Source of the DNA: Pseudoalteromonas sp. R3
GTDB lineage: Bacteria; Pseudomonadota; Gammaproteobacteria; Enterobacterales; Alteromonadaceae
Assembly (NCBI RefSeq): GCF_004014715.1
Contig: NZ_CP034834.1
Location: 1,054,001-1,118,000, forward strand
Direction of reading: 5' to 3'
DNA length: 64,000 bases
Part shown: positions 43,249 to 52,833 of the stretch, piece after piece
Layout of the letters: the number at the start of each line of letters is the position of its first letter
Numbering within the stretch: position 1 is the first letter of the stretch
Notes under the pieces: model-generated
Told to the model about the DNA's origin: nothing
The model's input: only the letters and a program-made list of their open reading frames with translations
The model's database searches: none
Program-made: the position numbers and the translations under genes

Positions 43249-45189
43249 ATGAAACCTCTGTATTTATCCATTGCTCTGGCATTGGGGACGGTCTCCGTCA
43301 TGCCTGACACTTTTGCTGGCTCATTACAAGCAGTCAGTAATGCAGCTTACCAGCAAGACATGCAGATCAAAAATGAGCGTTTAAAAGCGCGACTGGCACG
43401 GCACGGTCTGAGCAGAAAAAATCGACCTCAGTTGTTTTCGCTGATTGAGCAAAGGCTGGAGCAAGACACGTTGGTAACAGAAAATCCTCGACTGAGCTCA
43501 TTACAAAATTGCTTGAGTGGCAGACCGGAACTGTGCTCTTTTTTTAAGCACATGGGGGTTGACGTAGTAAACAATGCTAGTGGTGAGCCATTTGTTTTGC
43601 TATCTGCGCTAAACAGTAAAACGGTTTCGACCGATTATACACTGATAGATCTGCATCTGACCAATGAGAAAGGCGAGCAGCTCACTCAGCTGTCATACAA
43701 TGAATACTTTGGCGACGGGCAGGAGGCAAAACGCAAATCCGTATACTCCTACGCGAAAGTACAAGATATTCTGTCTAAGCTTGCCGCTTCAGAGCGTATT
43801 CTTGCTGATGGCTGGGTAACCTCAATATATAAGGGAGCCGACAATAAGCAAATTGTTGAAGACAGAAATATTGTGGTTGAGTATTCGAAGGATACTTTGC
43901 TGGCAAAGTTAGGCTACTTTATTCAACCGAGATCAGGTGCTGAGGGCGCCTCACTACTTCCTTTAGCGGGGCGAGATGGTTTTGAAACAGCCATTAAAAA
44001 GCCCATTGATAACCGCTCTGAAGGCGGTGCGGATGTGCCTGATGGTAAGATCATTATTTGTCTCAATCGAAATTATGGCGATTGTGATTATGAAAATATA
44101 TACCCAAGAGATACACCTACTAGCCAAACCAAACTTAAGGTGCCGTTTCAAGGGAGCTTTGATGTGATGGGCAAAGTAACACGCATTTACCTGCCAGATT
44201 TTACAACACTGGAAGTTCAGGAGGAAAACGGCGTAATAACCATAGTTGAGAGCCCAGCAATTAATAAGCCTGCTTTCATGAATCACGGAACTAATATCTT
44301 TATTCAGACGAAGGAAGGTGGTGGGGCCGTGGCAATTGGTGATTCTGATTATCAGGATATTAGCGACCTCTTCGCAAAGAAATTAAACCTGCGCTACGAT
44401 AAGTGGAAGGGGATGGATCGGACAATCATATCTTGGGATATCCCGCAAGATGAGGGGGTGTTTGGAGACGCCACATTATTTGGCAGGTATCAGGATACCC
44501 ACTGGATAATGCACTTTGCGCTTGATCATGTGATACGTCCAGGTAGACCCCCACTAACGGCTTCTTTTGTCATTGGCTCTACAGAAATGGACAGTGGCTG
44601 GGGTGAAACAGGCCATCCTCAGATGCAAATTGTTTACAGTTGTCTGGCAGAAGGTACCTTAATCACTCTGCCAAATGGCAAGCAACTTCCCATCGAGCAA
44701 CTTAAAGTGGGAGATAAAGTGCTTGGTGCTAGCGAGTTCTCTCCTGCCCATCATTTAGCTCTGACGATAGAAGATATTTCTGTTGGTGTTGAAACTATTC
44801 CCATGGTCCAGCTGAAAACCAAGTCGGGTAAAACGCTGCTATTAACAGAATCTCACCCTGTTGTAATGCAATCAGGTAAGGCTGTGTGGGCCAGTAAAAT
44901 TGAGCAAGGCGCAAAGATTTTGACCGAAAGCGGGTTGGAAATGGTCACTCAGATGGAAGAGATTGAGTTCACCGACAAGGTGTATAACCTTCGTCTGGGC
45001 CGTGATCACGAAGACCCCAATTACCAGCAAGGCGAGTCTTTCAGCATGTTTGCCAATGGCCTGCAAGTGGGGGATTTGGCAATGCAAAGCGAGCATGAGT
45101 TTAGCAATGAGGTGGAAACAACAGAAGATGTGCTTAATCGTTTGCCTCAGGTCTGGCATCAGGACTATCTGAACAGCCTGAAGCAGTAG
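43249..45189 (+). CDS. Exported protein with C-terminal Hint (intein/hedgehog-type) domain
   Basis: The 646-residue protein has a signal peptide (about 1-23, ending DTFAGS). Residues 24-460 are of no family I recognise. From Cys465 onward it reads CLAEGTLITLPNGKQLPIEQ and GDKVLGA, with block-B LTESHPVV (T533, H536), MEEIEFTDKVYNLRL and SMFANGLQVGD: a Hint domain. The nucleophilic Cys and the TxxH histidine needed for N-S acyl shift and N-terminal cleavage are present; the usual C-terminal His-Asn is replaced by Ala-Asn, so splicing is unlikely. About 45 residues follow. The gene sits between the metalloprotease and the MACPF-like operon, 90 bases after the former. Confidence 0.82.
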   Translation: MKPLYLSIALALGTVSVMPDTFAGSLQAVSNAAYQQDMQIKNERLKARLARHGLSRKNRPQLFSLIEQRLEQDTLVTENPRLSSLQNCLSGRPELCSFFKHMGVDVVNNASGEPFVLLSALNSKTVSTDYTLIDLHLTNEKGEQLTQLSYNEYFGDGQEAKRKSVYSYAKVQDILSKLAASERILADGWVTSIYKGADNKQIVEDRNIVVEYSKDTLLAKLGYFIQPRSGAEGASLLPLAGRDGFETAIKKPIDNRSEGGADVPDGKIIICLNRNYGDCDYENIYPRDTPTSQTKLKVPFQGSFDVMGKVTRIYLPDFTTLEVQEENGVITIVESPAINKPAFMNHGTNIFIQTKEGGGAVAIGDSDYQDISDLFAKKLNLRYDKWKGMDRTIISWDIPQDEGVFGDATLFGRYQDTHWIMHFALDHVIRPGRPPLTASFVIGSTEMDSGWGETGHPQMQIVYSCLAEGTLITLPNGKQLPIEQLKVGDKVLGASEFSPAHHLALTIEDISVGVETIPMVQLKTKSGKTLLLTESHPVVMQSGKAVWASKIEQGAKILTESGLEMVTQMEEIEFTDKVYNLRLGRDHEDPNYQQGESFSMFANGLQVGDLAMQSEHEFSNEVETTEDVLNRLPQVWHQDYLNSLKQ

Positions 45190-45208
45190 TCATGGATTGA
45201 CAAAGACT

Positions 45209-45227
45209 AAGGCTCGGCAGAGCCTTT
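45209..45227 (+). terminator. Hairpin between Hint gene and MACPF-like gene, weak terminator
   Basis: AAGGCTC (45209-45215), loop GGCA, GAGCCTT (45220-45226), then only one more T before the sequence changes. It lies 19 bases after the Hint gene stop and may partially stop transcription or separate the two messages. Confidence 0.5.
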
Positions 45228-45242
45228 CATGGAGATATGATA

Positions 45243-46489
45243 ATGAAAATACGTAATGTGGTTTCGATTATGTTGTTATTGGGAGCAGTCTTGTTTTTGA
45301 TGCAGGCACATGCTCACACTATAGCTGTCCATGAAGTAGAAGAACGAACGACCATTGGTCAGAACAATGACCTTGTGCCACTTGGCACGGCTTATCAGAG
45401 CAAAGGAAAGCAGTTTTTGGGGTTGCAATCTGTGCTTGGCAGGCAAGTCGATCACCTGGGTAACACGCATATAGATTTTAGAGTAGGTGTTGACCTGAGC
45501 TATCAGCAAGCACTTAAACTCGTTGATGGCAAGGTAGACGCGGGTTTTGAATTGCCAGCGGTGAGAGTAGATGCCGGCTCAAATTATGCTAAGGATATCA
45601 GCGCGGACAGGTATACAGGTACTTATACCGTCTATTCCTCAATAAAGCCCAAATCAAGAATATTGATTCCCAGCGATGACACAGGCTACCAACCGACAGT
45701 AGCCGCGAAGGAATTAGCAACAGCATATCCCGGAAACAGGGCAAGCAACTTGGGTGACGGATTTGCTCAGGGGTTTGCTTACGGCTCGAATGTTGTCATT
45801 AACATGAAAGTTGAGTATCGAAATGAGGCTGATAAGCGCACAATTGGTGGATATCTTAGTGTTGACTGGATAGGTAAAGTAAAAGTCGAGGGAGATCTGC
45901 AGAAAATCGCCGAAGATAAACGAAAATCAGTCAAAATTACGATAAGTGGTATTCAAAGTGGGGGAGACCCAAACAGATTATTACAAGTAATACCTAACGG
46001 TATTATGCACTGCACTTTGTTAAACCCGAGCCCTGCTTTAATCTGTTTGAAACAGCGGTGCAGTACCTGAAAACGGACTATATCAATCAGTTTAATGTAC
46101 TGGATGATTACAATATTACCGACACTTATACAGCAGGATATTTGGATTCTGGTGCCGGCCTTCAACAACTCATCCCTGATAGCGGCTATATACCAGCTAA
46201 CTACCTGACTAGGCTCATCATCAAAGAGTTGACGACTCGTTGGATAGATGAGCAGCTGGTGTATCGCCGAGCAAAAAATCTGCAGCGCTACTATGCCGCA
46301 CAGTTTTCTGCAGAGCAATTGATACAGTTACAGGATATTGAGACTAAAAGCCGTGCCAACGCCAACTTGTTTGCTGATTTAGTGGATTACTGCGAACGCA
46401 ACCCAGAAGGTAATCACTGTATTAATTACGAGGCCGATAATCTCGTGTATGTGCGTGATTATAGCGCCATCAGCGACGTACTAAGATAA
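45243..46489 (+). pseudogene. MACPF/SNTX-like putative pore-forming protein (copy 1), reading frame broken
   Basis: The first frame (to 46070) encodes a signal peptide ending QAHAHT, PAVRVDAGSNYAKDISADRY, GDGFAQGFAYGSNVVINMKVEY and ISGIQSGGDPNRLLQVIPNG. It leaves the family at 46034: adding one T to CCCTGC gives PCFNLFETAVQYLKTDY and joins the frame that runs on to 46489. The restored product is about 415 residues and matches the intact paralogue at 47379 along its length. The pattern GDxF, five residues, YG and the later GGDP resemble the MACPF domain of stonustoxin-like proteins. ATG 45243 is favoured by GGAG; 45237 is an alternative. A single-base sequencing error is likely. Confidence 0.72.
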
Positions 46490-46498
46490 GGATATCTC

Positions 46499-47368
46499 AT
46501 GAATATACTCAGATTTTTGTTAGTGTTACTGGTACTGATTGTGGCTTTTGGTGGTCCAGCCTTCGCTTCGGCATTAGAGCAACACAATGATACACACCAA
46601 CAAGCCAGATACAGTGAATTAGGAGATTTACTTACGGTTGAACAGGCCAAAGGCCGGTTTGCGTGGCTGAGCAAGTGCTATGACGGGCTGCTGGTTGAAC
46701 TATGGGAGCAGATGTATGAATCGACCACAATAGTCCCAAAAGAGGAAAAGCTTCGCCAGCTTAAGGAGCTGTGGCTCTCTGACGCAGCTTTGGCAGCAGG
46801 TAAGGCGCAATACGTGACGTTTGCAAATACTGATTTTACAAACCCCTATCAGTGGTATGCGGGCACCAGTGCTGAAGCTGCGTGTTCTCTTATGCCGCTA
46901 GAGTATGAACCTGTGGCGCTTAAAACCACGGTGCTGCCGAGGGTGTACTGTGATAACCGCAGTTATGTTCATGAATGGGAATGGATCTCCGAAGTAACCG
47001 TGGATGAGCTTACCCATCAGTCGGAAAAACACGGATATAGTCAGGTTTCGGGTAAAGTACTTGTATTGCGAGCCAACCATGCTTCTAAAGTCACCATTAA
47101 GCCCGGACACAAAGATCCGGAATTTCCATCTTATGTCGCAGTCAGGGTATGGCTGGACTGGGATCACAACGGTCAATTTGAACCATCGGAACTTGTTTAT
47201 CGGTCCGCATCAACAGGCGTGTTCAAGTTTTCGCTAGACATACCTGCACAAGTGCCCGAAGGTTTGACACTTATGCGTGTTGCCACTGATGCCGGCGGAG
47301 GGTCTGATAACGCATGTACGCGTGTACATTACGGTGAAGTGGAAGACTATTTGGTAACGATTCGTTAA
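46499..47368 (+). CDS. Exported GEVED-domain protein
   Basis: The 289-residue protein has a signal peptide (about 1-22, ending PAFASA), a middle region of unknown type (about 30-185), and a C-terminal GEVED domain with VRVWLDWDHNGQFEPSELVY, LTLMRVATDAGG and HYGEVEDYLVTI. GEVED domains occur at the ends of secreted proteases and adhesins and may aid folding or binding. AAGGA precedes the start; gaps of 9 and 10 bases to the two MACPF-like genes show a single transcript. The three may form one secreted complex. The metalloprotease at 40.3 kb ends with a related domain. Confidence 0.85.
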   Translation: MNILRFLLVLLVLIVAFGGPAFASALEQHNDTHQQARYSELGDLLTVEQAKGRFAWLSKCYDGLLVELWEQMYESTTIVPKEEKLRQLKELWLSDAALAAGKAQYVTFANTDFTNPYQWYAGTSAEAACSLMPLEYEPVALKTTVLPRVYCDNRSYVHEWEWISEVTVDELTHQSEKHGYSQVSGKVLVLRANHASKVTIKPGHKDPEFPSYVAVRVWLDWDHNGQFEPSELVYRSASTGVFKFSLDIPAQVPEGLTLMRVATDAGGGSDNACTRVHYGEVEDYLVTIR

Positions 47369-47378
47369 GGAAGATGAT

Positions 47379-48857
47379 ATGAATCCAATTTACTCTACAT
47401 TGCTGGTAATGCAGCTGGCCGCAGTGAGTAGTTATTCACTGAGTGCAGATACTCAAATGGCGAATAATGCTTTGACGGGCTCGGTCATTTCAGGTCTCAT
47501 AAATGATCACATCGAAGTTGGTACAGCATACGACAGCCAGAAGAAGCGTTTTTTAAATGTACGGCCAGTCAGTGGTGTTGTTGATGAGAGTTTTGGTAAT
47601 ACTGAACTACAGTTCAAAACTGGCATCGATATGGGCTATGACGACATGCTGAGTATTCTCAATGGCAGTGTTGACACCAATGTGAACTTTCCTGCGGTAC
47701 GCGTTTCGGCGGGAGCTTCGCTTGCTAAAGAAATGGCATCCAGTACTTACTCGAGTTCTTATACATTCAGTGCGTCCAGCACGCCAAAAAAACGTTTGTT
47801 TTTGCCTGTGAACCAGAATACGGGATATACCCTCTCACAAGTAGGGGAGAGCATTGCCAATAACTACCAGGCCAAATTGCAAACTTTGGTAGGTGATGAA
47901 TTTGTCACTGCTGTTGAATATGGCGCAAACGTGCTGGTTAACTTAAAGATCGATTATGGAAGTAATAAAGACAAATCAGACATAGGCGGCTATCTGGATG
48001 TTGACTTGTATGGAGGTGTATTCAATGTCGGTGGGCAGCTCAGATATTTGCAGAATGACAGAAAATCGACGGTAAAAATAACGGTAAGAGCGGTACAGCA
48101 AGGAGGCGACCCAAAACAACTGCTTACCGTCATACCTAACAATATCATTACCTGTTCTTTGGATAATCCTCAGCCTTGTTTTGATATGTTTTATGAGGCG
48201 GTTAAATATGCAAAATCTGGATTTACTAGCCAACTGACCTCTCTCGGCGATTACAATGTCGTTCGTTATTATACAACTCGTTACGACAAATCATCACTTG
48301 CATTACGCGCATTGGTGCCTGAGTACCAGATAGTCAGAAATGCAACTAAATGGCTGACCACTGAGCTTGAGGACGACTTCAAGCAAGCCATTTTGGATGA
48401 GCAAAGAGCAACTAACCTGCTCAACAGCTATTATGCTTATTTACCTGAAGCACAACGCTTGGCCGTGGAGCGTATCAAAATACTTGCCTATGACAATGCC
48501 TGGTTTTCTTTCCATGCGGCTAAATATTGCCGGGATAACCCTTTCGGTTATGCCTGTGAAAACAAGGTTCAGGAAATGAAGCAGGCTTGCGTTCAACGAG
48601 GCAAGCCCTGTCCCGCAAACTACGATATAACAGATTTACAGCTACCGACTGATGAAGGCCAGGATTGGAAGCAGTGTGAGCTTGCCCGGCAAGAGGCTGT
48701 TCGCGCAGGCATTGTTTCTGGAGAGGATAGTGTAAGGTATCGAAATATGAGGTGGGCACCCACCTTTATAGATGCAAGCGCACCAGAGCGAGGGATTTTG
48801 AACTGGCGACAGTGTGAAGCTGCTTTGAGTACCTATAGTGTGACATTTCAGCAGTAG
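47379..48857 (+). CDS. MACPF/SNTX-like putative pore-forming protein (copy 2)
   Basis: The 492-residue protein has a signal peptide (about residues 1-23, ending SLSADT). Paralogous to the gene at 45243, it has PAVRVSAGASLAKEMASSTYSSSYTFSASS, a Ser/Thr-rich alternating stretch like MACPF membrane-inserting hairpins, then GDEFVTAVEYGANVLVNLKI (residues 172-191) and VRAVQQGGDPKQLLTVIP. In SNTX-type MACPF proteins GDxFISGFxEGGxF and a later GGG sit at the same spacing. The C-terminal 140 residues hold several cysteines (YCRDNPFGYACENK, KQACVQRGKPC). I infer a pore-forming or toxin-like role, not proven. AAGGAAG precedes the start; a strong hairpin follows. Confidence 0.65.
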   Translation: MNPIYSTLLVMQLAAVSSYSLSADTQMANNALTGSVISGLINDHIEVGTAYDSQKKRFLNVRPVSGVVDESFGNTELQFKTGIDMGYDDMLSILNGSVDTNVNFPAVRVSAGASLAKEMASSTYSSSYTFSASSTPKKRLFLPVNQNTGYTLSQVGESIANNYQAKLQTLVGDEFVTAVEYGANVLVNLKIDYGSNKDKSDIGGYLDVDLYGGVFNVGGQLRYLQNDRKSTVKITVRAVQQGGDPKQLLTVIPNNIITCSLDNPQPCFDMFYEAVKYAKSGFTSQLTSLGDYNVVRYYTTRYDKSSLALRALVPEYQIVRNATKWLTTELEDDFKQAILDEQRATNLLNSYYAYLPEAQRLAVERIKILAYDNAWFSFHAAKYCRDNPFGYACENKVQEMKQACVQRGKPCPANYDITDLQLPTDEGQDWKQCELARQEAVRAGIVSGEDSVRYRNMRWAPTFIDASAPERGILNWRQCEAALSTYSVTFQQ

Positions 48858-48862
48858 GACAA

Positions 48863-48892
48863 AAGCGTATGCCTGATTATAGGCATACGCTT
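48863..48892 (+). terminator. Perfect 12-bp hairpin after MACPF-like gene, probable terminator
   Basis: AAGCGTATGCCT (48863-48874), loop GATTAT, AGGCATACGCTT (48881-48892). It starts 6 bases after the stop codon. It is followed by TGATTGC and only later by TTTT, so it is a strong hairpin with a poor T-tract. Confidence 0.65.
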
Positions 48893-49100
48893 GATTGCAA
48901 AGTTTTCATCTGGCACTGAACTTATACCTAATACAAGTGAATACATTTACACAGTTAAAGTAGTACTATTGGATGTATTAGTTAGCGTATTATATTTTAT
49001 TTTTTAACGATTATGTTACAATGAACGCCGCCATACACTGGTTTCATCGAAGAAGCGTTAGTAGTCAGGTATGGTTCAATATCACTATCAGGGAGTGACT

Positions 49101-49763
49101 ATGTACAAATTAATGATTGGCCTTTTATTTTTAATAACTTGCACTGTATCTGCGAGTGATGTGCAGTACTTCTGGCGGTTTGGTGATGGTTCGGTATCTC
49201 ACGAGGCAGAGCCGGAACATGAGTACGCACAACCCGGTATTTATACTGTGACCCGAGAAGTGTATCAGAACGGAAAGTTACTGGAATCTTCCCAAAAGCA
49301 GGTTGACCTTATTTCTCCAAAAATAATAGGTCTGGTTATTTTGCAACCTGATACAATCGTGCTAGGTCAGAACACAGAATTTCTGGCAAATCTAACATCC
49401 AGTGAGCCGCTTGACATACATTATCAATGGTATGTTGCTGGTGAACCGATAACATCAAAAGCGGATACTGGAAAGTTAACAACTCAGTTTGCAGAGCTGG
49501 GTAATGTGGAGCTATCAGTTGATGCGATGTGGCAGGAAACTACGGTTTCCCGTGCAAGTGTTCAGTTGCAAGTTGTTGAAGCAGATGACAATAGTGAAAA
49601 ACCTGGTACCGGCGATGGTAATAGCGATAATGGCAGTAAATTACCTGGTACTGATAATGGCAATACTCAAGGCGGCGACTCTGGTGGCAGCCTGAGTTTC
49701 TTGATTTGCTTGATGGCTGGTACGTTCTTACGGCGCACACTTTTTGGCAATAAGGTGAGCTGA
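49101..49763 (+). CDS. PKD-domain exoprotein with GlyGly-CTERM-like tail
   Basis: From ATG 49101 (behind GGGAGTG) the protein is 220 residues, with a signal peptide (about 1-18). A PKD domain follows (VQYFWRFGDGSVSHEAEPEHEYAQPGIYTV), then a second Ig-like strand region (about 85-170), an Asn/Gly/Asp-rich linker, and a C-terminal tail GGSLSFLICLMAGTFLRR. That tail matches the GlyGly-CTERM pattern: glycines, a hydrophobic helix, then arginines. Such tails are cleaved by rhombosortase and mark type II secretion substrates in marine gammaproteobacteria. A longer frame opens at 49071. It follows the MACPF-like operon by 243 bases. Confidence 0.8.
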   Translation: MYKLMIGLLFLITCTVSASDVQYFWRFGDGSVSHEAEPEHEYAQPGIYTVTREVYQNGKLLESSQKQVDLISPKIIGLVILQPDTIVLGQNTEFLANLTSSEPLDIHYQWYVAGEPITSKADTGKLTTQFAELGNVELSVDAMWQETTVSRASVQLQVVEADDNSEKPGTGDGNSDNGSKLPGTDNGNTQGGDSGGSLSFLICLMAGTFLRRTLFGNKVS

Positions 49764-50271
49764 ACGTTTTCAACCGCCGTAGTTTACATTATGCATGGCA
49801 GCGAAGGCTGCCTGTAAATTCACCGAGTACATATATTATCCTGGCCCTCCTAACATCCAACCGCATTAATACATATCCAACTGAAGGAACTAAACCTGGC
49901 GATAGCTGTGCTAATAACTCTTGTTTAAAATAACTACACCTCAACTCATTAGCTCGCCTATTTTAGCCTCGCTAATATAGATGTTGGTGTCTTGCTTGTA
50001 GCTGGATATGTAAGTGGTGTTATTGTCTGGATTTCTTCACTTCAAGGTTATCTACTCGCGACTGCATAAGGATTGTTATTACAGGTAGCTGCCAGGGCCG
50101 TTAAAAGCTTAGTATACATGCTGTTCGGTACCCAGTTCCACTTCAACGCCTTTTCGATTAGCCACTCTATCTGATTTTTATTGTTGATAAACTATACGGG
50201 TCGCTGTAAAATTGCGCACTTTGTACCTATTGTGGTTAAAATATTTCGTTGGTTGTAAATCAAGGGTGAGA
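49764..50271. other. Intergenic region of 508 bp, no gene seen
   Basis: A short GGCAGC-GAAG-GCTGCC hairpin at 49797-49812 lies just after the PKD gene and may be a weak terminator. The rest is AT-rich without a supportable ORF and should hold the promoter of the haemagglutinin-like genes. Confidence 0.5.
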
Positions 50272-52818
50272 ATGAACGTCAGGACATTGGTTTTTTATGT
50301 TTTTATTTTTGGGGTAATGTGTGCAACACTCGCCTCTCAGGTGGCCTATGCGGCTGGGTATTCTTACAATCCAAGTGCGGGCTTTTCAGTTGCGACGTAT
50401 CCAAACGCAAACAGTGATTTTCTGGTTATTGATGGCACACAAAAGCTGGAACAGCTGAACTTCTCTCAGTTTAGTCAAAGTGGGAAGCCTCTGACTATCA
50501 GAGTCGCAGAGGATAGCCCACTTGAAACTTTGGTGATTACTTCACCAGATATGCTGCTAAACAGTAAAACAACGGTCGTGGGAAAGATGATTGATGTGGT
50601 GTTTGCAACCACCTCACCCGCTTTGACCTGTAGTAACTGTAGTTTTGAAAATATGGGCAGGGTTACGCTGCTAAATGGTACTTTTTCGGGTACCCACCTT
50701 GACTCCAGAAGTACCGGTAAGATCGATATTAACAACCTTTTTGCGCCAGGTATCCAATCTCTTGAATTGGTCGCAAAAAATATTGTTACTGCAGGTGTGA
50801 TTGATACTAATCTAAGAGCTGAGCACCATCCTATGGGCGGGTTTTCGATATCACCAGAAGGAAACTACATTGTTGGCGCAGGTGGCATCAATCTCTATCC
50901 GGGCCAGTTTAGTATTAAGTATAGTAATCTTGATATTTTGTCGGCTACTACAACCACAACCCAATACAACCCCGGCGGTATATTCAAAGCTGCGAGTATA
51001 GGTATTGTAGCTGCGGGCACAGTCATAATTGGTCCGCAAACAGAGTTAAATACGCTTTCAGATGCACTGGCAACCAGTACCAGAATGAACGATTTCTATG
51101 CACCAAGTGAAGGAATATTCATTCAAATAGCCAAGAATGAAAAAAGTAGTATTGGCCTATCTGGAAAGTTATATTCCGACAACATAGTAACAGTGAAAAA
51201 CCAAAGTAGGGTTACCGTATATAGCTCTGCCCACATTATGAGCAGTACATTTAAGGCGCTAACTGATGGGATTGTATACAACTATGGTCAAATTGACAGC
51301 GGCAGTATTGAATTTAAAGGGGCAAAGGTCATTAATCGTGGTCGCCTGACGGCTCAGAACATTGAAATTGACAGTGTGAGTGACGTGTACAATAGCTTTG
51401 GTGGTGTAATGCAAGCTGGCAACATTACGGCCACCTTGGCTAACGGTATCTTTACTAATGGCTCTCGAACTCCGAGTTTAAACATGCCTGCTCAGTTGCG
51501 TATGATGCCTCCAACAATTGACGTCACCAGTGCAGATCATGGTTTGTTCCAGAACATAACCAATAGTGGTGCCCACGAACCAAATCTCAGAGCCTATATC
51601 CACGCCAACTCTTTGTCTATCAGTGCAAAAGCGATAGAGAATATTAACCCTTATTCACTCGAAAAAGGGGCAAGTGAAAGCTGGGATTCTGGCATAAAAG
51701 TAAATACAAAGCAGGCTAACCAGGTCAGGATGTCTGCAGAGCACACATTGGAACTTAAAGCGACACACTACATTCGTAACGCCTCTGCGATTATGGCGCT
51801 TAATCAGGCGGGTAACTTTGACGTGAACACGCCCAAGTTTTACAACGAACGCTATCGCTTGGAAGCGACTACTTTTCTGGTATCACAAATTGCTTACGAT
51901 GCGACTAAGAATGCAATATATAACGAGGTGCATGTTGGCACTGAATCTAAAATCACGGCGTACTCGCCACCTGGGCGTGTAATTAGCTACGGTAAGCTAA
52001 AAGTAAGTGATGGTAATAACACGGACTCCGATGAACAACTCGTTAATGCGTTTTCATACTTTGAAGTATTTGGGCAGAGCCATTTTCATCAACTTGAGTT
52101 GAAGTCAATCGGTCTTGAACTTACCAGAGATATTGCCACCTCTACTGTCAATAATATGCGCCGTTGTATGCTGGGATGGCGTTGTAGCACTGATTCTGTA
52201 ACCACTTATGCAGAAGCTGAAACCTTACTGTCATTACAGGGGAGCGTATATGGCCTGAATGAGCAGCTGCTGTCAGAGACCGACTATACGCAAGAAAACA
52301 TCAATGTTCAGAACCAGGTCAGAAGAGATGCCATTGATAAGTATAAGGCACAGTTTATCTGGGATAAATCTGCAACTCACTATTCTCGCATCACCAGTAT
52401 TAAAGCGGAGGGGGATTGGCTCTCAGGCACCTATAAAGTGTGTATTGGGACGAAATACATTCCTTATGTTGGGTTTGATGTACCTAATTGTAGCAGCGAT
52501 TCTTTCAGAACCAGAATATCAGAGCTAGTAGAAGAAGCCGTGAAAGATAATTTGGTAGGAACAACGGGTAAAACACATGCACAAATAAAACAAGCCGCCA
52601 CTAATTTTATGGAGACGCTTCCTAAAAAGAACCCTTCAGTGTTTGCAGGCGTGGAAGGCAGAATATATCTGGCGTACGCCCTTAGCCATGGCGACACTAT
52701 GGTGACTATTTCCTATGTTGAGCATGGAATACTGTACCGGCCTGGTTCTACAAATGAGAACTATAGTGAGCGATATAGCGAAACCATATCGTTTTCAACA
52801 TTGATGACGCATCTGTAA
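50272..52818 (+). CDS. Filamentous-haemagglutinin-like exoprotein, N-terminal half (degenerate TPS domain)
   Basis: From ATG 50272 (AAGGGTGAG upstream) the product is 848 residues with a signal peptide ending VAYAAG. Residues 25-300 resemble a two-partner-secretion domain: the pair of cysteines C120 and C123 in CSNCSFENMGRVTLLNGTFSG matches the TPS hallmark where NPNGI, CxGCGF and RVTLTTG are usual, but the NPNGI box is lost. Beta-helix-like repeats follow (GSIEFKGAKVINRGRLTAQN, AGNITATLANGIFTNGS). The last 250 residues are more helical and unassigned. The next gene, 15 bases downstream, continues the haemagglutinin theme, so this looks like one exoprotein split in two. Confidence 0.68.
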   Translation: MNVRTLVFYVFIFGVMCATLASQVAYAAGYSYNPSAGFSVATYPNANSDFLVIDGTQKLEQLNFSQFSQSGKPLTIRVAEDSPLETLVITSPDMLLNSKTTVVGKMIDVVFATTSPALTCSNCSFENMGRVTLLNGTFSGTHLDSRSTGKIDINNLFAPGIQSLELVAKNIVTAGVIDTNLRAEHHPMGGFSISPEGNYIVGAGGINLYPGQFSIKYSNLDILSATTTTTQYNPGGIFKAASIGIVAAGTVIIGPQTELNTLSDALATSTRMNDFYAPSEGIFIQIAKNEKSSIGLSGKLYSDNIVTVKNQSRVTVYSSAHIMSSTFKALTDGIVYNYGQIDSGSIEFKGAKVINRGRLTAQNIEIDSVSDVYNSFGGVMQAGNITATLANGIFTNGSRTPSLNMPAQLRMMPPTIDVTSADHGLFQNITNSGAHEPNLRAYIHANSLSISAKAIENINPYSLEKGASESWDSGIKVNTKQANQVRMSAEHTLELKATHYIRNASAIMALNQAGNFDVNTPKFYNERYRLEATTFLVSQIAYDATKNAIYNEVHVGTESKITAYSPPGRVISYGKLKVSDGNNTDSDEQLVNAFSYFEVFGQSHFHQLELKSIGLELTRDIATSTVNNMRRCMLGWRCSTDSVTTYAEAETLLSLQGSVYGLNEQLLSETDYTQENINVQNQVRRDAIDKYKAQFIWDKSATHYSRITSIKAEGDWLSGTYKVCIGTKYIPYVGFDVPNCSSDSFRTRISELVEEAVKDNLVGTTGKTHAQIKQAATNFMETLPKKNPSVFAGVEGRIYLAYALSHGDTMVTISYVEHGILYRPGSTNENYSERYSETISFSTLMTHL

Positions 52819-52833
52819 GGGACTTTGAATAGT

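Noticed and set aside
45243..46489. Two separate genes, 277 and 143 codons
   Set aside because: Comparison with the paralogue at 47379 shows the two are one protein split by a single missing base.
46499..47368. Transposable element or phage origin for the 40-57 kb block
   Set aside because: No transposase, integrase, terminal repeats or attachment site could be seen, although the block looks accessory in content.
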